A stretch of DNA of 60,633 nt. Origin: Nitriliruptoraceae bacterium. Lineage in GTDB: Bacteria > Actinomycetota > Nitriliruptoria > Nitriliruptorales > Nitriliruptoraceae. The stretch spans positions 1-60,633 of the forward strand of contig PXDB01000073.1 in the NCBI GenBank assembly GCA_003565155.1, in the 5' to 3' direction. Positions 27,239-35,900 of this stretch are shown one piece after another. Each line of letters begins with the position of its first letter. The stretch's first letter is position 1. Made by a program: the position numbers and the translations under genes. Below the pieces are notes generated by a model. The model made no database searches, was not told the origin of the DNA, and saw only the letters and a list, made by a program, of their open reading frames with translations.

Positions 27239-29107
27239 GTGCTACAGCGTGAGCTCAGCGACCAGGCACAGCGTGCCGCCCTGGAGTCCGCGCCCTTCGC
27301 CGTCGTCGCCTCCGACGCCGACGGTCGCATCCTGCTGTGGAACCCGGCGGCCGAGTCGCTGTTCGGGTGGACGGCAGCCGAGGTCCTCGGTACGCCGCTC
27401 ATGGAGCTGGGCATCGTCCCACCGGGGGAGGAGGCCGCCCAGTACGAGGCGCAGCGGGAGCTGGCGCTGTCGGGTACCCGGGTAGGAGGGTCGCTGGACG
27501 CGACCCGGCTGCGACGTGACGGCAGCCCCTTCATCGCCCGGGTCTGGCCCTCCCCGCTCCGCGACGCCGAGGGCGAGCTCAGTGGCTTCCTCGGCCTGCT
27601 GATCGACGTCACCGAGGAGCGGCGTCGCGAGGAGGCCCGACGTGTCGACGAGGCGCGGTTCCGTGCCATCTTCGACCGCTCGCACGACGCCATCCTGGTG
27701 TTCGACCCCGACCGCGACGTGGTGCTGGACGCCAACCCGCGCGCCTGTGACCTGCTGGGCTACTCCCGTACCGACCTGCTGCGCGCACGACCCTCGACGA
27801 TCCACGCCCACGAGCCGGTCGCCTTCCAGGGGTTCGTGCGGCGCGTCCGCGAGGACGGCGTCGCACGGACCGACCGCCTGACCTGCGCGGACAACCGTGG
27901 CGATCGGATCCCCTGCGAGATCTCCGCGTCCTGGGTCCGTGTGGAGGAACGCAGCTGGGTCCTGGCCATCATCCGCGACACCCGGGTCCGGCGGCGGATG
28001 GAAGCCGACCTGCGGGCCGCGGAGCAGCGCTACCGCGACCTGTACGAGCAGGCGCCCTTCGCGTACTTCTCCGTCGGCGTGGACGGTCGGATCCGCCTGG
28101 CCAACCGCGCGGCGGTGCGGTTGCTCGGCCGTGACGATCTCGTCGGCAGCCCGGTGCTGGAGCTGTACCACCCGGATCTGCCCGAGGGTCGCTCCCGTGC
28201 CCGGCAGCTGCTCGAACGCTTCCGTGCGGGAGAGCACATCCGCGGGGAGGAACTGGCGATGCGCGCCGCGGACGGACGGACCGTGTGGGTCTCGCTGTCG
28301 GTGGCGCCCGTGCGTGACGAGGACGGCGTGGTGACCTCGAGCCGGTCGATCGCCGAGGACATCACCGCACGCAAGGCAGCCGAGTCGCAGCTGGCCGCCT
28401 CGCTGGAGGAGCTGGAGCAGCGCAACGCGGAGCTGCAGCAGCTGGCCTTCGGGGTCGCCCACGACCTGGCGTCGCCGCTCAGGACGGTGACCGCCTCCGC
28501 ACGCCGGCTCGAGGGGCGCTTCCGTGCTGCCCCCGACCCCGGGACGGAGGAGCTGTTCTCCCTCCTCACCGACGGGGTGGAGCGGCTGCGTGCCCTGTCC
28601 GACGGCGTGCTCGGCTACGCCCGGGCCGGCGAGACGCCGCACACGCTCGGTGAGGTCGACATGGCCGCGTTGGTGCAGCGGATCCGCGGCGCGCTGGCAG
28701 ACCAGCTGTCGACCACCGGGGCACAGGTCTCGGTCGGTGCGCTGCCGACGGTGTGGGGCGAGGAGGAGGGGCTCGGCACGGTGGTGCAGAACCTGCTGGG
28801 CAACGCCGTGCGCTTCGCTGCGCCCGGCCAGCCCCCGGTGGTGTCCATCACCGCGCACCGGGAAGCCGCGGCGTGGCGCGTCGAGGTGGCCGACCGGGGC
28901 GTGGGGATCGATCCCGCGGCCCAGGAGCGGATCTTCGAGATGTTCCGTCGTGCGCGCGACCAGCAGCAGCGCCACGGTGCGGGCATCGGGCTGGCCACCT
29001 GCCGGCGCATCGTCGAGCAGCACGGTGGTCGTATCTGGGTGCGCTCCGCCCGTGGAGCCGGCAGCACCTTCTGCTTCACGATCCCGGATCGCCCCCCGAC
29101 GCGGTGA
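27239..29107 (+). CDS. PAS-domain sensor histidine kinase
   Basis: About 622 residues, cytoplasmic, no membrane segment. Three PAS domains: about 1-125 (ALESAPFAVVASDADGRILLW), 135-255 (FRAIFDRSHDAILVFDPDRD) and 260-380 (YRDLYEQAPFAYFSVGVDGR). HisKA has the His in LAFGVAHDLASPLRTV, a phytochrome-kinase-like H box, and HATPase follows (NLLGNAVRFAA, VADRGVGIDPAA, GIGLATCRRIVEQHGGRIW). Start uncertain: GTG 27239 gives a good first PAS, but the frame is open further up. The 3' end overlaps the convergent regulator by 32 bp; they may form a pair. Confidence 0.85.
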   Translation: MLQRELSDQAQRAALESAPFAVVASDADGRILLWNPAAESLFGWTAAEVLGTPLMELGIVPPGEEAAQYEAQRELALSGTRVGGSLDATRLRRDGSPFIARVWPSPLRDAEGELSGFLGLLIDVTEERRREEARRVDEARFRAIFDRSHDAILVFDPDRDVVLDANPRACDLLGYSRTDLLRARPSTIHAHEPVAFQGFVRRVREDGVARTDRLTCADNRGDRIPCEISASWVRVEERSWVLAIIRDTRVRRRMEADLRAAEQRYRDLYEQAPFAYFSVGVDGRIRLANRAAVRLLGRDDLVGSPVLELYHPDLPEGRSRARQLLERFRAGEHIRGEELAMRAADGRTVWVSLSVAPVRDEDGVVTSSRSIAEDITARKAAESQLAASLEELEQRNAELQQLAFGVAHDLASPLRTVTASARRLEGRFRAAPDPGTEELFSLLTDGVERLRALSDGVLGYARAGETPHTLGEVDMAALVQRIRGALADQLSTTGAQVSVGALPTVWGEEEGLGTVVQNLLGNAVRFAAPGQPPVVSITAHREAAAWRVEVADRGVGIDPAAQERIFEMFRRARDQQQRHGAGIGLATCRRIVEQHGGRIWVRSARGAGSTFCFTIPDRPPTR

Positions 29108-30314
29108 GGGGCCAGAAGGCCTCGATGGCCCGGACGACCTCGGACAGCTCATCGGGATCGGTCGGCTTGGTCACGTAGCTGTTGGCGTGCAGGTCGTAGC
29201 TGTGGTCGATGTCGGCCCGGCTGGTGGACGAGGTCAGCATCACCACCGGGATCCGCCGGAGCGCGTCGTCCTGCTTGAGCTCGGCCAGGACCTCGTGCCC
29301 GCTGAGACCCGGCAGGCCGAGGTCCAGCAGCACCAGATCGGGTCGGGGGTCGGCGCACCGCAGGGACTCCAGCGCGGTCTCACCGTCGGCGACGTGCTCG
29401 ACCCGGACCGGGACGGCCCCGGTCTCCAACGCCTCGGTGATCAGGATCGCCTCGGCGGGTGTGTCCTCGACCAGGAGCACGCGCAGCGCCCGGCCCCGCC
29501 GGCCGGCGGCGCTGGACGCCGCCGGCTCGCGCGCCGCGCTGGCACCGAGGTGGGCGATGAGCGTCTCCGGCGAGCGGCCGCGCAGGAGGTCACGGTGCAG
29601 GTCCTCGGTCGCCTCGCTCGGGTCGGTGCCGAGCTCCTCCGCCAGCTGGTCACGACAGCGGGTGTAGGCCGCGAGGGCTGCGGAGCGCACCCCGGCCAGC
29701 TGGTGGCCCACCATCGTCACCCGGTGTGCCCGTTCATCGAGGGGATCCTCCACCAGGACCTGCGCGGCATGGCGCAGCGCTCCGGGCGCGTCGCCAGCCG
29801 TTGCGGCCGCGGTCCCGGCCGCAACGCGGGCGTCGAGCACACGCTGCCGGTAGTGGACGCGGGTGTCCTGGAGCCAGTCCGCGTACGGCTCGTCCTCGAG
29901 GACCTCGCCGGCGGCCAGCGCGAGAGCCTCCTCGAGCACCTCGCGCTGCTCCGTGCCCGGCGCGCTGGCCGCGGCGCGGGCGACCAGCGCGTCGAAACGG
30001 TCGAGGTCGACCGACAGCTCGTCACGGGCGAGGCGGTAGGCCTGGTGCTCGGTCGCCAGCACGTGGCGCCAGTCCCCGAGGGTGCGTCGCAGCACCGAGA
30101 CGTAGGTGTCGATCGTGCCGGGGACGTTGCGGGGCGGGTCACGCTGCCACAGCAGGGACGCGAGCCGCTCGCGGGGCACCGGGTGGCCCTCGGCCAGCAG
30201 GAGGATCTCCAGCAGCAGCTTCGGCTTGCGTCCGCCGAGGTCCCGCGGGCCGAGGACGCGCCCGTCGAGCTCGAGCTGGAGGGGCCCGAAGGCGCGGAGC
30301 TCGGGCGTGTGCAT
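29076..30314 (-). CDS. BTAD (SARP-like) regulator fused to receiver domain
   Basis: 412 residues. Residues about 1-95 are an OmpR/SARP winged helix (LRAFGPLQLELDGRVLGPRDLGGRKPK, LLWQRDPPRNVPGTIDTYVSVLRRTLGD), about 100-245 a bacterial transcriptional activation domain (VDLDRFDALVARAA; AYTRCRDQLAEELGTDPSEATEDLH), and about 275-405 a CheY/Rcp1-like receiver (RVLLVEDTPAEAILITEALE, phosphoacceptor Asp in LVLLDLGLPGLSG, Lys in SYVTKPTDPDEL). The order DNA-binding/BTAD then receiver is unusual. Convergent with and overlapping the PAS kinase, its likely phosphodonor. ATG 30314 chosen by the domain start. Confidence 0.85.
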   Translation of the reverse strand: MHTPELRAFGPLQLELDGRVLGPRDLGGRKPKLLLEILLLAEGHPVPRERLASLLWQRDPPRNVPGTIDTYVSVLRRTLGDWRHVLATEHQAYRLARDELSVDLDRFDALVARAAASAPGTEQREVLEEALALAAGEVLEDEPYADWLQDTRVHYRQRVLDARVAAGTAAATAGDAPGALRHAAQVLVEDPLDERAHRVTMVGHQLAGVRSAALAAYTRCRDQLAEELGTDPSEATEDLHRDLLRGRSPETLIAHLGASAAREPAASSAAGRRGRALRVLLVEDTPAEAILITEALETGAVPVRVEHVADGETALESLRCADPRPDLVLLDLGLPGLSGHEVLAELKQDDALRRIPVVMLTSSTSRADIDHSYDLHANSYVTKPTDPDELSEVVRAIEAFWPLTASGGDPGS

Positions 30315-30440
30315 CGGACGATCCTTGCGCTGGGCGTGATCCCGCACCGGCGTACGGTGCCGGTCGCCGCGGCGGGTCGTCGGGTGGCCGGCGCCCAGCA
30401 TGCCACGACACGGTCGGCGTCGTGTCGCGACGGGTCGCGC

Positions 30441-30872
30441 TCAGACGAAGGTGACGTGGTCCTCGAGGTGCACGCCCTTGTCGAGGGTCTTGTGCACGGG
30501 GCAGCTGGCAGCGACCTGGGTGAGTCGCGTGCGCTGGGTCTCGTCGAGGTCGCCGCGGATCGTGATGCGGCTGACGATGCGGTCGATGTAGCCGCGGTGG
30601 TGCGCCTCGCAGTCGGCGCAGTCGTCAACGTGGATGCGGTCGTGCTCGTAGGCCACCTCGATGCGCTCGACCGCCCAGCCCTTGCGTTGGGCGTACATCG
30701 ACACGGTGATGCTGGTGCACGCGGCCAGGGCACCGAGCAGGAGCTCGTAGGGGTTGGGGCCGGTGTCGGTGCCGCCCACCCCGGTGGGCTCATCGGCCGC
30801 CCACGCGTGACCGGAGGTGGAGCTGAGGCTGACGGCGTAACCTTCGGTCAGCTCGCCGGTGATGGTGTGCAT
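30441..30872 (-). CDS. OsmC family thiol peroxidase-like protein
   Basis: 143 residues. Both redox cysteines of OsmC/Ohr-type proteins are present, in LAACTSITVSMYA (about residue 52) and in ASCPVHKTL (about residue 124), with ANPYELL-like GPNPYELLLGALAA ahead of the first. It contains extra Cys/His residues in DDCADCEAHH. Likely reduces organic hydroperoxides, or acts on sulfur species. Upstream of the BTAD-receiver gene on the same strand and separated from the membrane genes by a strong hairpin. Confidence 0.9.
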   Translation of the reverse strand: MHTITGELTEGYAVSLSSTSGHAWAADEPTGVGGTDTGPNPYELLLGALAACTSITVSMYAQRKGWAVERIEVAYEHDRIHVDDCADCEAHHRGYIDRIVSRITIRGDLDETQRTRLTQVAASCPVHKTLDKGVHLEDHVTFV

Positions 30873-30916
30873 CGGTGTGCTTTCGGTCGCCGGGGCGTCG
30901 ATGCTGGCATGTCGGC

Positions 30917-30943
30917 GGGGTGGACGGTCGAACCGTCCACCCC
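30917..30943. terminator. Strong 12-bp hairpin, probable terminator
   Basis: Perfect inverted repeat GGGGTGGACGGT / ACCGTCCACCCC around a 3-nt CGA loop, in the gap between the membrane gene (ends 30965) and OsmC (starts 30872). No T-run follows, common in such GC-rich genomes. Confidence 0.65.
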
Positions 30944-30964
30944 GGTGCGGTCGCGGTGCGCCGG

Positions 30965-31672
30965 TCAGTCCGACGTGGAGCGCGGCGGCCCCGCCAGCTC
31001 ACCGATCCGCACGGTCTGGAACCGAAGGACCTGGACGATCGTGGCCAGACCGAACGCGATCGCGACGAGGTGGAGGGCGACACCCACCCGTCGGACCGCC
31101 TCGAGGATCACGAAGACCTGGTCCGCTGCGGCCACATCCGCCGTGGCCGCGAGCTGCCCAGCCACCACGAAGTGGGCGATCACCGCCACGATGATGGCCA
31201 TCATGCCCATCATCATCATGACGATCATCAGCTTCGCGGTCCCCGGCATCCGCAGCGTCTGCACGGGGTTGCCGACCGTGTGCTGGAGCTGACCGCCACC
31301 GTCGCGGAACACCCCCAGGATGCGGGCGATGGCGAAGGCGATGGCCGACAACACGGCCGTGAAGCCGATGAACATCACGCCGGCGGTGACGTGCTGGAGC
31401 TGGGCGAGGCGGACCGCATCGTCAGGTGTGGTGGCGACCGCGTCGGCCCGCAGGATCCCGAGCACCATCGCCGCGGCGAAGGCCATCAGCGCCATCACCA
31501 GCATCGGGGCCCACAGGCGCGTCCCCATCCGCTGGGGGAGGTTGGTGCTGGGGCTGCGGTCGGACGTCTCCACGGCGAACCCGTCGCGGCGCGACTCGCC
31601 GCTGCGCGGGACACGATCGGTCCTGGTGTTGGTTCGGGTCCTGCGCTTCGTGGTTGGTGTCGGAGTATTCAT
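30965..31672 (-). CDS. Membrane protein of unknown function, paralogue A
   Basis: 235 residues. A basic, hydrophilic N-terminus of about 50 residues precedes four membrane segments (LVMALMAFAAAMVLGIL; GVMFIGFTAVLSAIAFAIA; a Met-rich LMIVMMMMGMMAIIVAVIA; VALHLVAIAFGLATIVQVL). It shares the order and the tracts VQTLRMPGTAK and RMG with the next gene (VHTLKMPTTAK), so the two arose by duplication. GAGAGG precedes ATG 31672. Neighbours (Crp/Fnr, OsmC) hint at a redox or respiratory setting, not more. Confidence 0.75.
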   Translation of the reverse strand: MNTPTPTTKRRTRTNTRTDRVPRSGESRRDGFAVETSDRSPSTNLPQRMGTRLWAPMLVMALMAFAAAMVLGILRADAVATTPDDAVRLAQLQHVTAGVMFIGFTAVLSAIAFAIARILGVFRDGGGQLQHTVGNPVQTLRMPGTAKLMIVMMMMGMMAIIVAVIAHFVVAGQLAATADVAAADQVFVILEAVRRVGVALHLVAIAFGLATIVQVLRFQTVRIGELAGPPRSTSD

Positions 31673-31693
31673 GATCGGACCTCTCGGTTGTGC

Positions 31694-32638
31694 TCAGGCG
31701 GCGAGCTGACGGACACGGTGGAACTGGAAGCCCAACGCGCGCGCGATGGTGGCCAGCGCGAGGACGATCCCGGCGAGCAGGGCCCCCAGCGCGACCTCTC
31801 GGAAGGGGCCGAGCCAGCTGACCCACACGGCGTAGGTGGCGGGGTCACCGGCGGTGGCCGCGGCGATGCCGTAGAGCACGAACTGGGCGATGGCGGCCAT
31901 CATGCCGAGCGCCATCAGGGCGATGAAGGCCTTCGCGGTGGTGGGCATCTTGAGCGTGTGGACGGCGACGCCCAGGGACTCCTGGACCTCCGCGCCGCCA
32001 CGGCGCAACGAGGAGAGGATCGTGGCGAGCAGGAAGGAGATGCCGGCGAGCAGCAGCCCCTCACCGAGGAACAGTGTGCCCTGGCTCCAGGCGGACGCGG
32101 CACGGAAGGTCGCCGTACCACCACTGAGGGAGGAGGCCCACAACCCGAGCAGCAACCCGGCCAGCAGCGCCATCGCCCCCATCGCCAGCACGGGGAGCCA
32201 CATGAACTCGGCCATACGGTGGACGCGCAGCGGTGATGGCGCGCCCTTCGAGGCGGTTGCGGGGCCGTAGGGGGTCTCGAGATCACCGGTGCGGGAGCCG
32301 GTGGCTGCGTTCGAGCCCGTCGGCCGCAGCGTCGCCAGCGCACTGCCCACCGCGTGCACCCGCCGCCACAGGGCGAGGATGATGCCCACAAGGACGATCG
32401 CGATGCCGACCTTGGTGACCCCGAGGCCGAAGGTGGCGGCGGCGAAGCTGCCGGCCAGCGCAGCAGCGCTGTCGCTGCCGGCGCCGACGTCGGGTGCGGT
32501 GGTCAGGTTGAGGACGGCGGCGATCGCGACGAGCACGAAGCCGAGGCCGGCGATCGCCACACCAGCGTTGCGGTGCCAGGTCTGGGCGTCGGGGCGTTCT
32601 GTGCGGGGTGGACGTTCGATCCACGCGGTCTTGCTCAT
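31694..32638 (-). CDS. Membrane protein of unknown function, paralogue B
   Basis: 314 residues and about six membrane segments. The first pair (NAGVAIAGLGFVLVAIAAVL, VTKVGIAIVLVGIILAL) is extra; the C-terminal four match paralogue A (PVLAMGAMALLAGLLLGLW; EGLLLAGISFLLATIL; AFIALMALGMMAAIAQFVL; GALLAGIVLALATIARAL). GGAGGAG precedes ATG 32638; an upstream in-frame extension is rejected because it lacks that site. Lies 108 bp after the Crp/Fnr gene. Confidence 0.75.
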   Translation of the reverse strand: MSKTAWIERPPRTERPDAQTWHRNAGVAIAGLGFVLVAIAAVLNLTTAPDVGAGSDSAAALAGSFAAATFGLGVTKVGIAIVLVGIILALWRRVHAVGSALATLRPTGSNAATGSRTGDLETPYGPATASKGAPSPLRVHRMAEFMWLPVLAMGAMALLAGLLLGLWASSLSGGTATFRAASAWSQGTLFLGEGLLLAGISFLLATILSSLRRGGAEVQESLGVAVHTLKMPTTAKAFIALMALGMMAAIAQFVLYGIAAATAGDPATYAVWVSWLGPFREVALGALLAGIVLALATIARALGFQFHRVRQLAA

Positions 32639-32746
32639 CGGGTTCTCCTCCCAGGGACGGCGGGTGCCGATCCGTTGGGGGAGGAACAACGCCGACGGGG
32701 ACGCGGCGTCCCACACTGTCGCATCCGACACACGTTGCCTGCGTCG

Positions 32747-33424
32747 TCAGCGCAGCGCGTGCTCGAGGCCGACCGGGTCGGACACCTCGATGCGGCGGTA
32801 CTGCAGCTGGACGTAGCCCGCCTGCTCGAAGGCCTTGAGCACCCGGTTCACGCTCGGGCGTGTCGTACCGAGCAGCTGCGCGATGGTCTCCTGCGACAGG
32901 CTGACCGCTCCGCCACGCGGGCCCACTTCGTCGAGCAGCAGTGCTGCCACCTTGTGGGTGAGGTCCCCCGCGGTGACCGTCAGCAGGCGGCGCTCCAGCT
33001 GTTCCAGTCGGGAGGCGACCGAGAACAGCACCCGTCGACAGACGTGTGGACGCTGCTCGAGCAGGGCCCAGAACCGCGGGGCGTCCAGCTCGATCACGGC
33101 GACCTCGCTGGCTGCACGGACACCGAACAGCGTCGGGACCGCGCACAGCAGCGCGATGTCGCCGTAGACCTCCCCGGGATGGAGCACCTGCAGCACCTGC
33201 CGGCGGCCACGGCGCCGATGGCTGCACTCGACCTCACCGCTGATGATGATGCCGATGCGGTCGACGTCCGCGCCCTGGTGCAGGAGCTGGGTGCCGGCAG
33301 GGGCGGCGCGGGCGCCGATGCGGCGTTCCAGTTCGGTCAACTCGGCCGGAGAGAAGGGAGCCACCGCGCCGCGCCCCACACACCGAGGTGGCTGGTGGAC
33401 CTGACCGAGCTCAGCCCCGCTCAT
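32747..33424 (-). CDS. Crp/Fnr family transcriptional regulator
   Basis: 225 residues. Cyclic-nucleotide-type beta-barrel at about 25-140 (GTQLLHQGADVDRIGIIISGEV, LHPGEVYGDIALLCAVPTLFGVRA), dimerisation helix, and a C-terminal winged helix with VSLSQETIAQLLGTTRPSVNRVLKAFEQAGYV as recognition region. No N-terminal Cys cluster for an FNR-type Fe-S centre; Cys residues are at 15, 67 and 93 only approximately. The start overlaps the zf-HC2 gene by 14 nt, suggesting linked expression. Confidence 0.9.
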   Translation of the reverse strand: MSGAELGQVHQPPRCVGRGAVAPFSPAELTELERRIGARAAPAGTQLLHQGADVDRIGIIISGEVECSHRRRGRRQVLQVLHPGEVYGDIALLCAVPTLFGVRAASEVAVIELDAPRFWALLEQRPHVCRRVLFSVASRLEQLERRLLTVTAGDLTHKVAALLLDEVGPRGGAVSLSQETIAQLLGTTRPSVNRVLKAFEQAGYVQLQYRRIEVSDPVGLEHALR

Positions 33425-33683
33425 GGTCGGTCAGCTCCTCCGCCACCTCGACGAGCCGGGTGTACGCCGCGAGATCGAGGTCGGGACGCAGCCGGCGCAG
33501 GGCGTCGATCACCCCGGTCAGGACCTGCTCCTCGACCTGGCAGCGCGCGCAGCTCTCGAGGTGCGCCGCGACCAGCTCCCCTTGCAACGGGTCGACCTCA
33601 CCGTCCAGGAACGCCTGCAGCACGCGGTGCACCTCCCGGCATCCGAGCCGGGATTCCGCCCCACCGTCGATGGCCCCTCGCAC
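33411..33683 (-). CDS. zf-HC2 anti-sigma-like protein (orphan)
   Basis: 90 residues. The ZAS motif is seen as CREVHRVLQAFLDGE followed by AHLESCARC (His-x3-Cys-x2-Cys), then a helical tail. No membrane segment. It closely resembles the anti-sigma protein at 37221-37520 in motif and tail (RLRPDLDLAAYTRLVEV versus RQRPEFDRGTYARLTGV), but no sigma gene is next to it. Confidence 0.8.
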   Translation of the reverse strand: MRGAIDGGAESRLGCREVHRVLQAFLDGEVDPLQGELVAAHLESCARCQVEEQVLTGVIDALRRLRPDLDLAAYTRLVEVAEELTDHERG

Positions 33684-33736
33684 CTTCGACCTCCCCTGTG
33701 CTCGTCCATCGACGGTGTGGGTGGCGGCTGGCCGCG

Positions 33737-34999
33737 TCAGCTGCCCACCACCTCGGTGTCGGGTTTGAAGGCGACCCAGACGAACCAGAAGGTGTCGTCG
33801 TGGGTCACCGCCTCGAGCTGCTCGCCCTCCAGCGGGCCGTCGATGGCCCGGCCGCGCAGGTCGAAGGTGGAGCCGCTGCGCTCGTCGACGAACCGGCCGT
33901 CGGTGTCGCCGGGTCGCAGTTCGACGGGTTCGCCGTCGATCTCGGCCACGAAGGCGGCGGTCTGGCCGACGTCGCGGCCCTGGTCGATGACGCCGTCATC
34001 CAGCGCGGAGGCCTGGCCGGGGGTCCACAGCACCACCAGGTCGCGGCCGCCGACGCTGGTCTCGATGGTGCGCTCGTCGGAGAGGTCCTCGAGCATGATG
34101 GCTGCGGCGTCGTCGCCCTCAGCGAGGCCGACCACACGGGCCATGGCGCTGAAGCGGTCGTCGAGTTCGCCGTCGAACAGGAACGGTGCGCGACCTTCCT
34201 GGTCGTAGGCGACGTAGGGGTTCGCGCCGTAGTCGCGGTTGTGTCCGGTGTCGCGTGAGAGCACCTGCGCGTCCGGGTGGAGGTCCTGCAGCTCGGCGAA
34301 GCCGAACAGCCAGGCGGGGACACGCGTCAGCTCGGTCCCGAGGAAGCGCTCACCGATGATGCCCTCGCCCTCGAACTGGGTCCACAGGTTGCGGGACTGG
34401 CGGTCGTACATCACCAGGTTGGACAGGTACAGACGGCCGGAGGTGCCGAAGTCGAGCTCGACCTCGCCGTCGGGGGTGTCGACGATGCGCTCGAAGACCA
34501 GCGCCGAGTTGCACAGCGGGCAGTAGGTCACCAGGAGGGGGACATCGCCCACGACGTCGTTGACGATCTCGTGCCAGGTCAGGATCGCCAGCGGGTAGGC
34601 ACGCACGTCGTCGTTGACGTCGACGACCATCACCGGGCTCTCGTCCTCCAGCCACTGCGCGGCGTCCTCGATCGACTCGAAGACCGGGTCGTCGATCGGT
34701 GGGATGCCGTCGGGCGGCGGACCGCCCTCGATGAGCCGGTCGAGGTCGATGGAGGTCGCCGGTTCGCAGCCGTCGACGCGCCAGAAGAACTCGCCATCCT
34801 CACAGCCGACGGACTCGGTCCGCACCTCGACGTCATCGGGGCGCGCTGGTGTGGCAGCCGGATCGTCGTCGGTGCCGGTGTCCGGTTCCTCCGTGCCGTC
34901 GGGGTCCTCGGCCGGTGGTGGGTCGTCGGTATCCGAGGGCGCCGCGCAGGCGGCGGCCAGCAGGGCGAGCCCGGTGAGCAGGAGCAGGGTGCGGCGCAT
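33737..34999 (-). CDS. DUF3179 domain lipoprotein
   Basis: 420 residues. Signal peptide with lipobox LLAAAC, then an acidic Asp/Pro/Thr linker (to about 60). The DUF3179 core follows: AYPLAILTWHEIVND, VTYCPLCNSALVFER with a CxxC pair, LDFGTSGRLYLSNLVMYDR, and LWTQFEGEGIIGE. Function of the domain is not established; the CxxC and the CcdA/TlpA genes just upstream suggest extracytoplasmic thiol or metal chemistry. ATG 34999 is the start that gives the signal peptide, 10 bp after the ccdA stop. Confidence 0.88.
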   Translation of the reverse strand: MRRTLLLLTGLALLAAACAAPSDTDDPPPAEDPDGTEEPDTGTDDDPAATPARPDDVEVRTESVGCEDGEFFWRVDGCEPATSIDLDRLIEGGPPPDGIPPIDDPVFESIEDAAQWLEDESPVMVVDVNDDVRAYPLAILTWHEIVNDVVGDVPLLVTYCPLCNSALVFERIVDTPDGEVELDFGTSGRLYLSNLVMYDRQSRNLWTQFEGEGIIGERFLGTELTRVPAWLFGFAELQDLHPDAQVLSRDTGHNRDYGANPYVAYDQEGRAPFLFDGELDDRFSAMARVVGLAEGDDAAAIMLEDLSDERTIETSVGGRDLVVLWTPGQASALDDGVIDQGRDVGQTAAFVAEIDGEPVELRPGDTDGRFVDERSGSTFDLRGRAIDGPLEGEQLEAVTHDDTFWFVWVAFKPDTEVVGS

Positions 35000-35009
35000 G
35001 GTGGGGGCC

Positions 35010-35900
35010 TTACGTTCGGGGTGGGTGCGGTCGGTCGGGCGTGCCGGGGGCGGACGCATCGCGGTCGCTGCGGCGCGCCGCGAGCCAGGCACCGGCCAGA
35101 GCGGCCAGCAGCACGCCGACGGCGATCGCTGCCACGGTGCCGGGGGCGCCGGCCACCGCGTTGGTGGCACGGGAGGAGAGCTGCTCCACCCACTGCACCG
35201 CGGCGGGTTGGCTGAGGCCGTCACCCGCCAGGGTGGTCGCCCAGAAGAAGATGATGTAGGCGCCGGCCAGCACCAGGATGACCCCGGCGATGCGGTTGAC
35301 GTGCTGGGAGGCGGCTCGCAGTCGCGTGACCAGGGCGCGCTTGCCGAACGCCAGGGACAGGGTGACCAGCAGCAGCAGGGTGGACATCCCGAGCCCGTAC
35401 ACCAGGAACGTGGCGATCCCGGCGACCAGGCCGAGCTGCGGGATGGTGCCGGCGACGACCACCAGGAAGATGGGCAGGGTGCACGACAGGGAGGCGATGG
35501 CGTAGGACACCCCGAACCAGAACACCCCGGCGGTGTTGCGCCCGGCGGGTGCGCTGCCGGCCTTCGGCAGCCGCAGGGTGAGCTGGCGGCCGGTCAGCAG
35601 TGCCACGCCGAGCGCGATCACGCCGACACCGACCACCATGGCGATCCACGGCAGCGCGTCGATCACGGCACGCACCCCGAGGGTGATGAGCAGGCCGGCG
35701 ACCCCGAACACCCCGAGGAAGCCGGCGGACACGACCCCGCCGACCTGCACGGCCCGGCGCACGCTGGACGTCGTGCTGGTCTCGCCGGCGTCGTCCAGGC
35801 CCATGAAGTAGGACAGGTAGGCCGGCAGCATCGCGAAGCCGCACGGGTTGAGGGTGGCCACCAAGCCGGCGGTGAACGCGAAGGCGAAGGGCAGTTCCAT
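35010..35900 (-). CDS. ccdA: CcdA-type thiol-disulfide electron transporter
   Basis: 296 residues, about seven membrane segments. Moves electrons from cytoplasmic thioredoxin to the outside for TlpA-like proteins. The redox Cys lie in TLNPCGFAMLPAYLSYF (TM1) and ASLSCTLPIFLVVVAG (TM4). The C-terminus is extended by a membrane helix and a hydrophilic tail. ATG 35900 shares its first base with the TGA of the upstream TlpA gene. Confidence 0.92.
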   Translation of the reverse strand: MELPFAFAFTAGLVATLNPCGFAMLPAYLSYFMGLDDAGETSTTSSVRRAVQVGGVVSAGFLGVFGVAGLLITLGVRAVIDALPWIAMVVGVGVIALGVALLTGRQLTLRLPKAGSAPAGRNTAGVFWFGVSYAIASLSCTLPIFLVVVAGTIPQLGLVAGIATFLVYGLGMSTLLLLVTLSLAFGKRALVTRLRAASQHVNRIAGVILVLAGAYIIFFWATTLAGDGLSQPAAVQWVEQLSSRATNAVAGAPGTVAAIAVGVLLAALAGAWLAARRSDRDASAPGTPDRPHPPRT

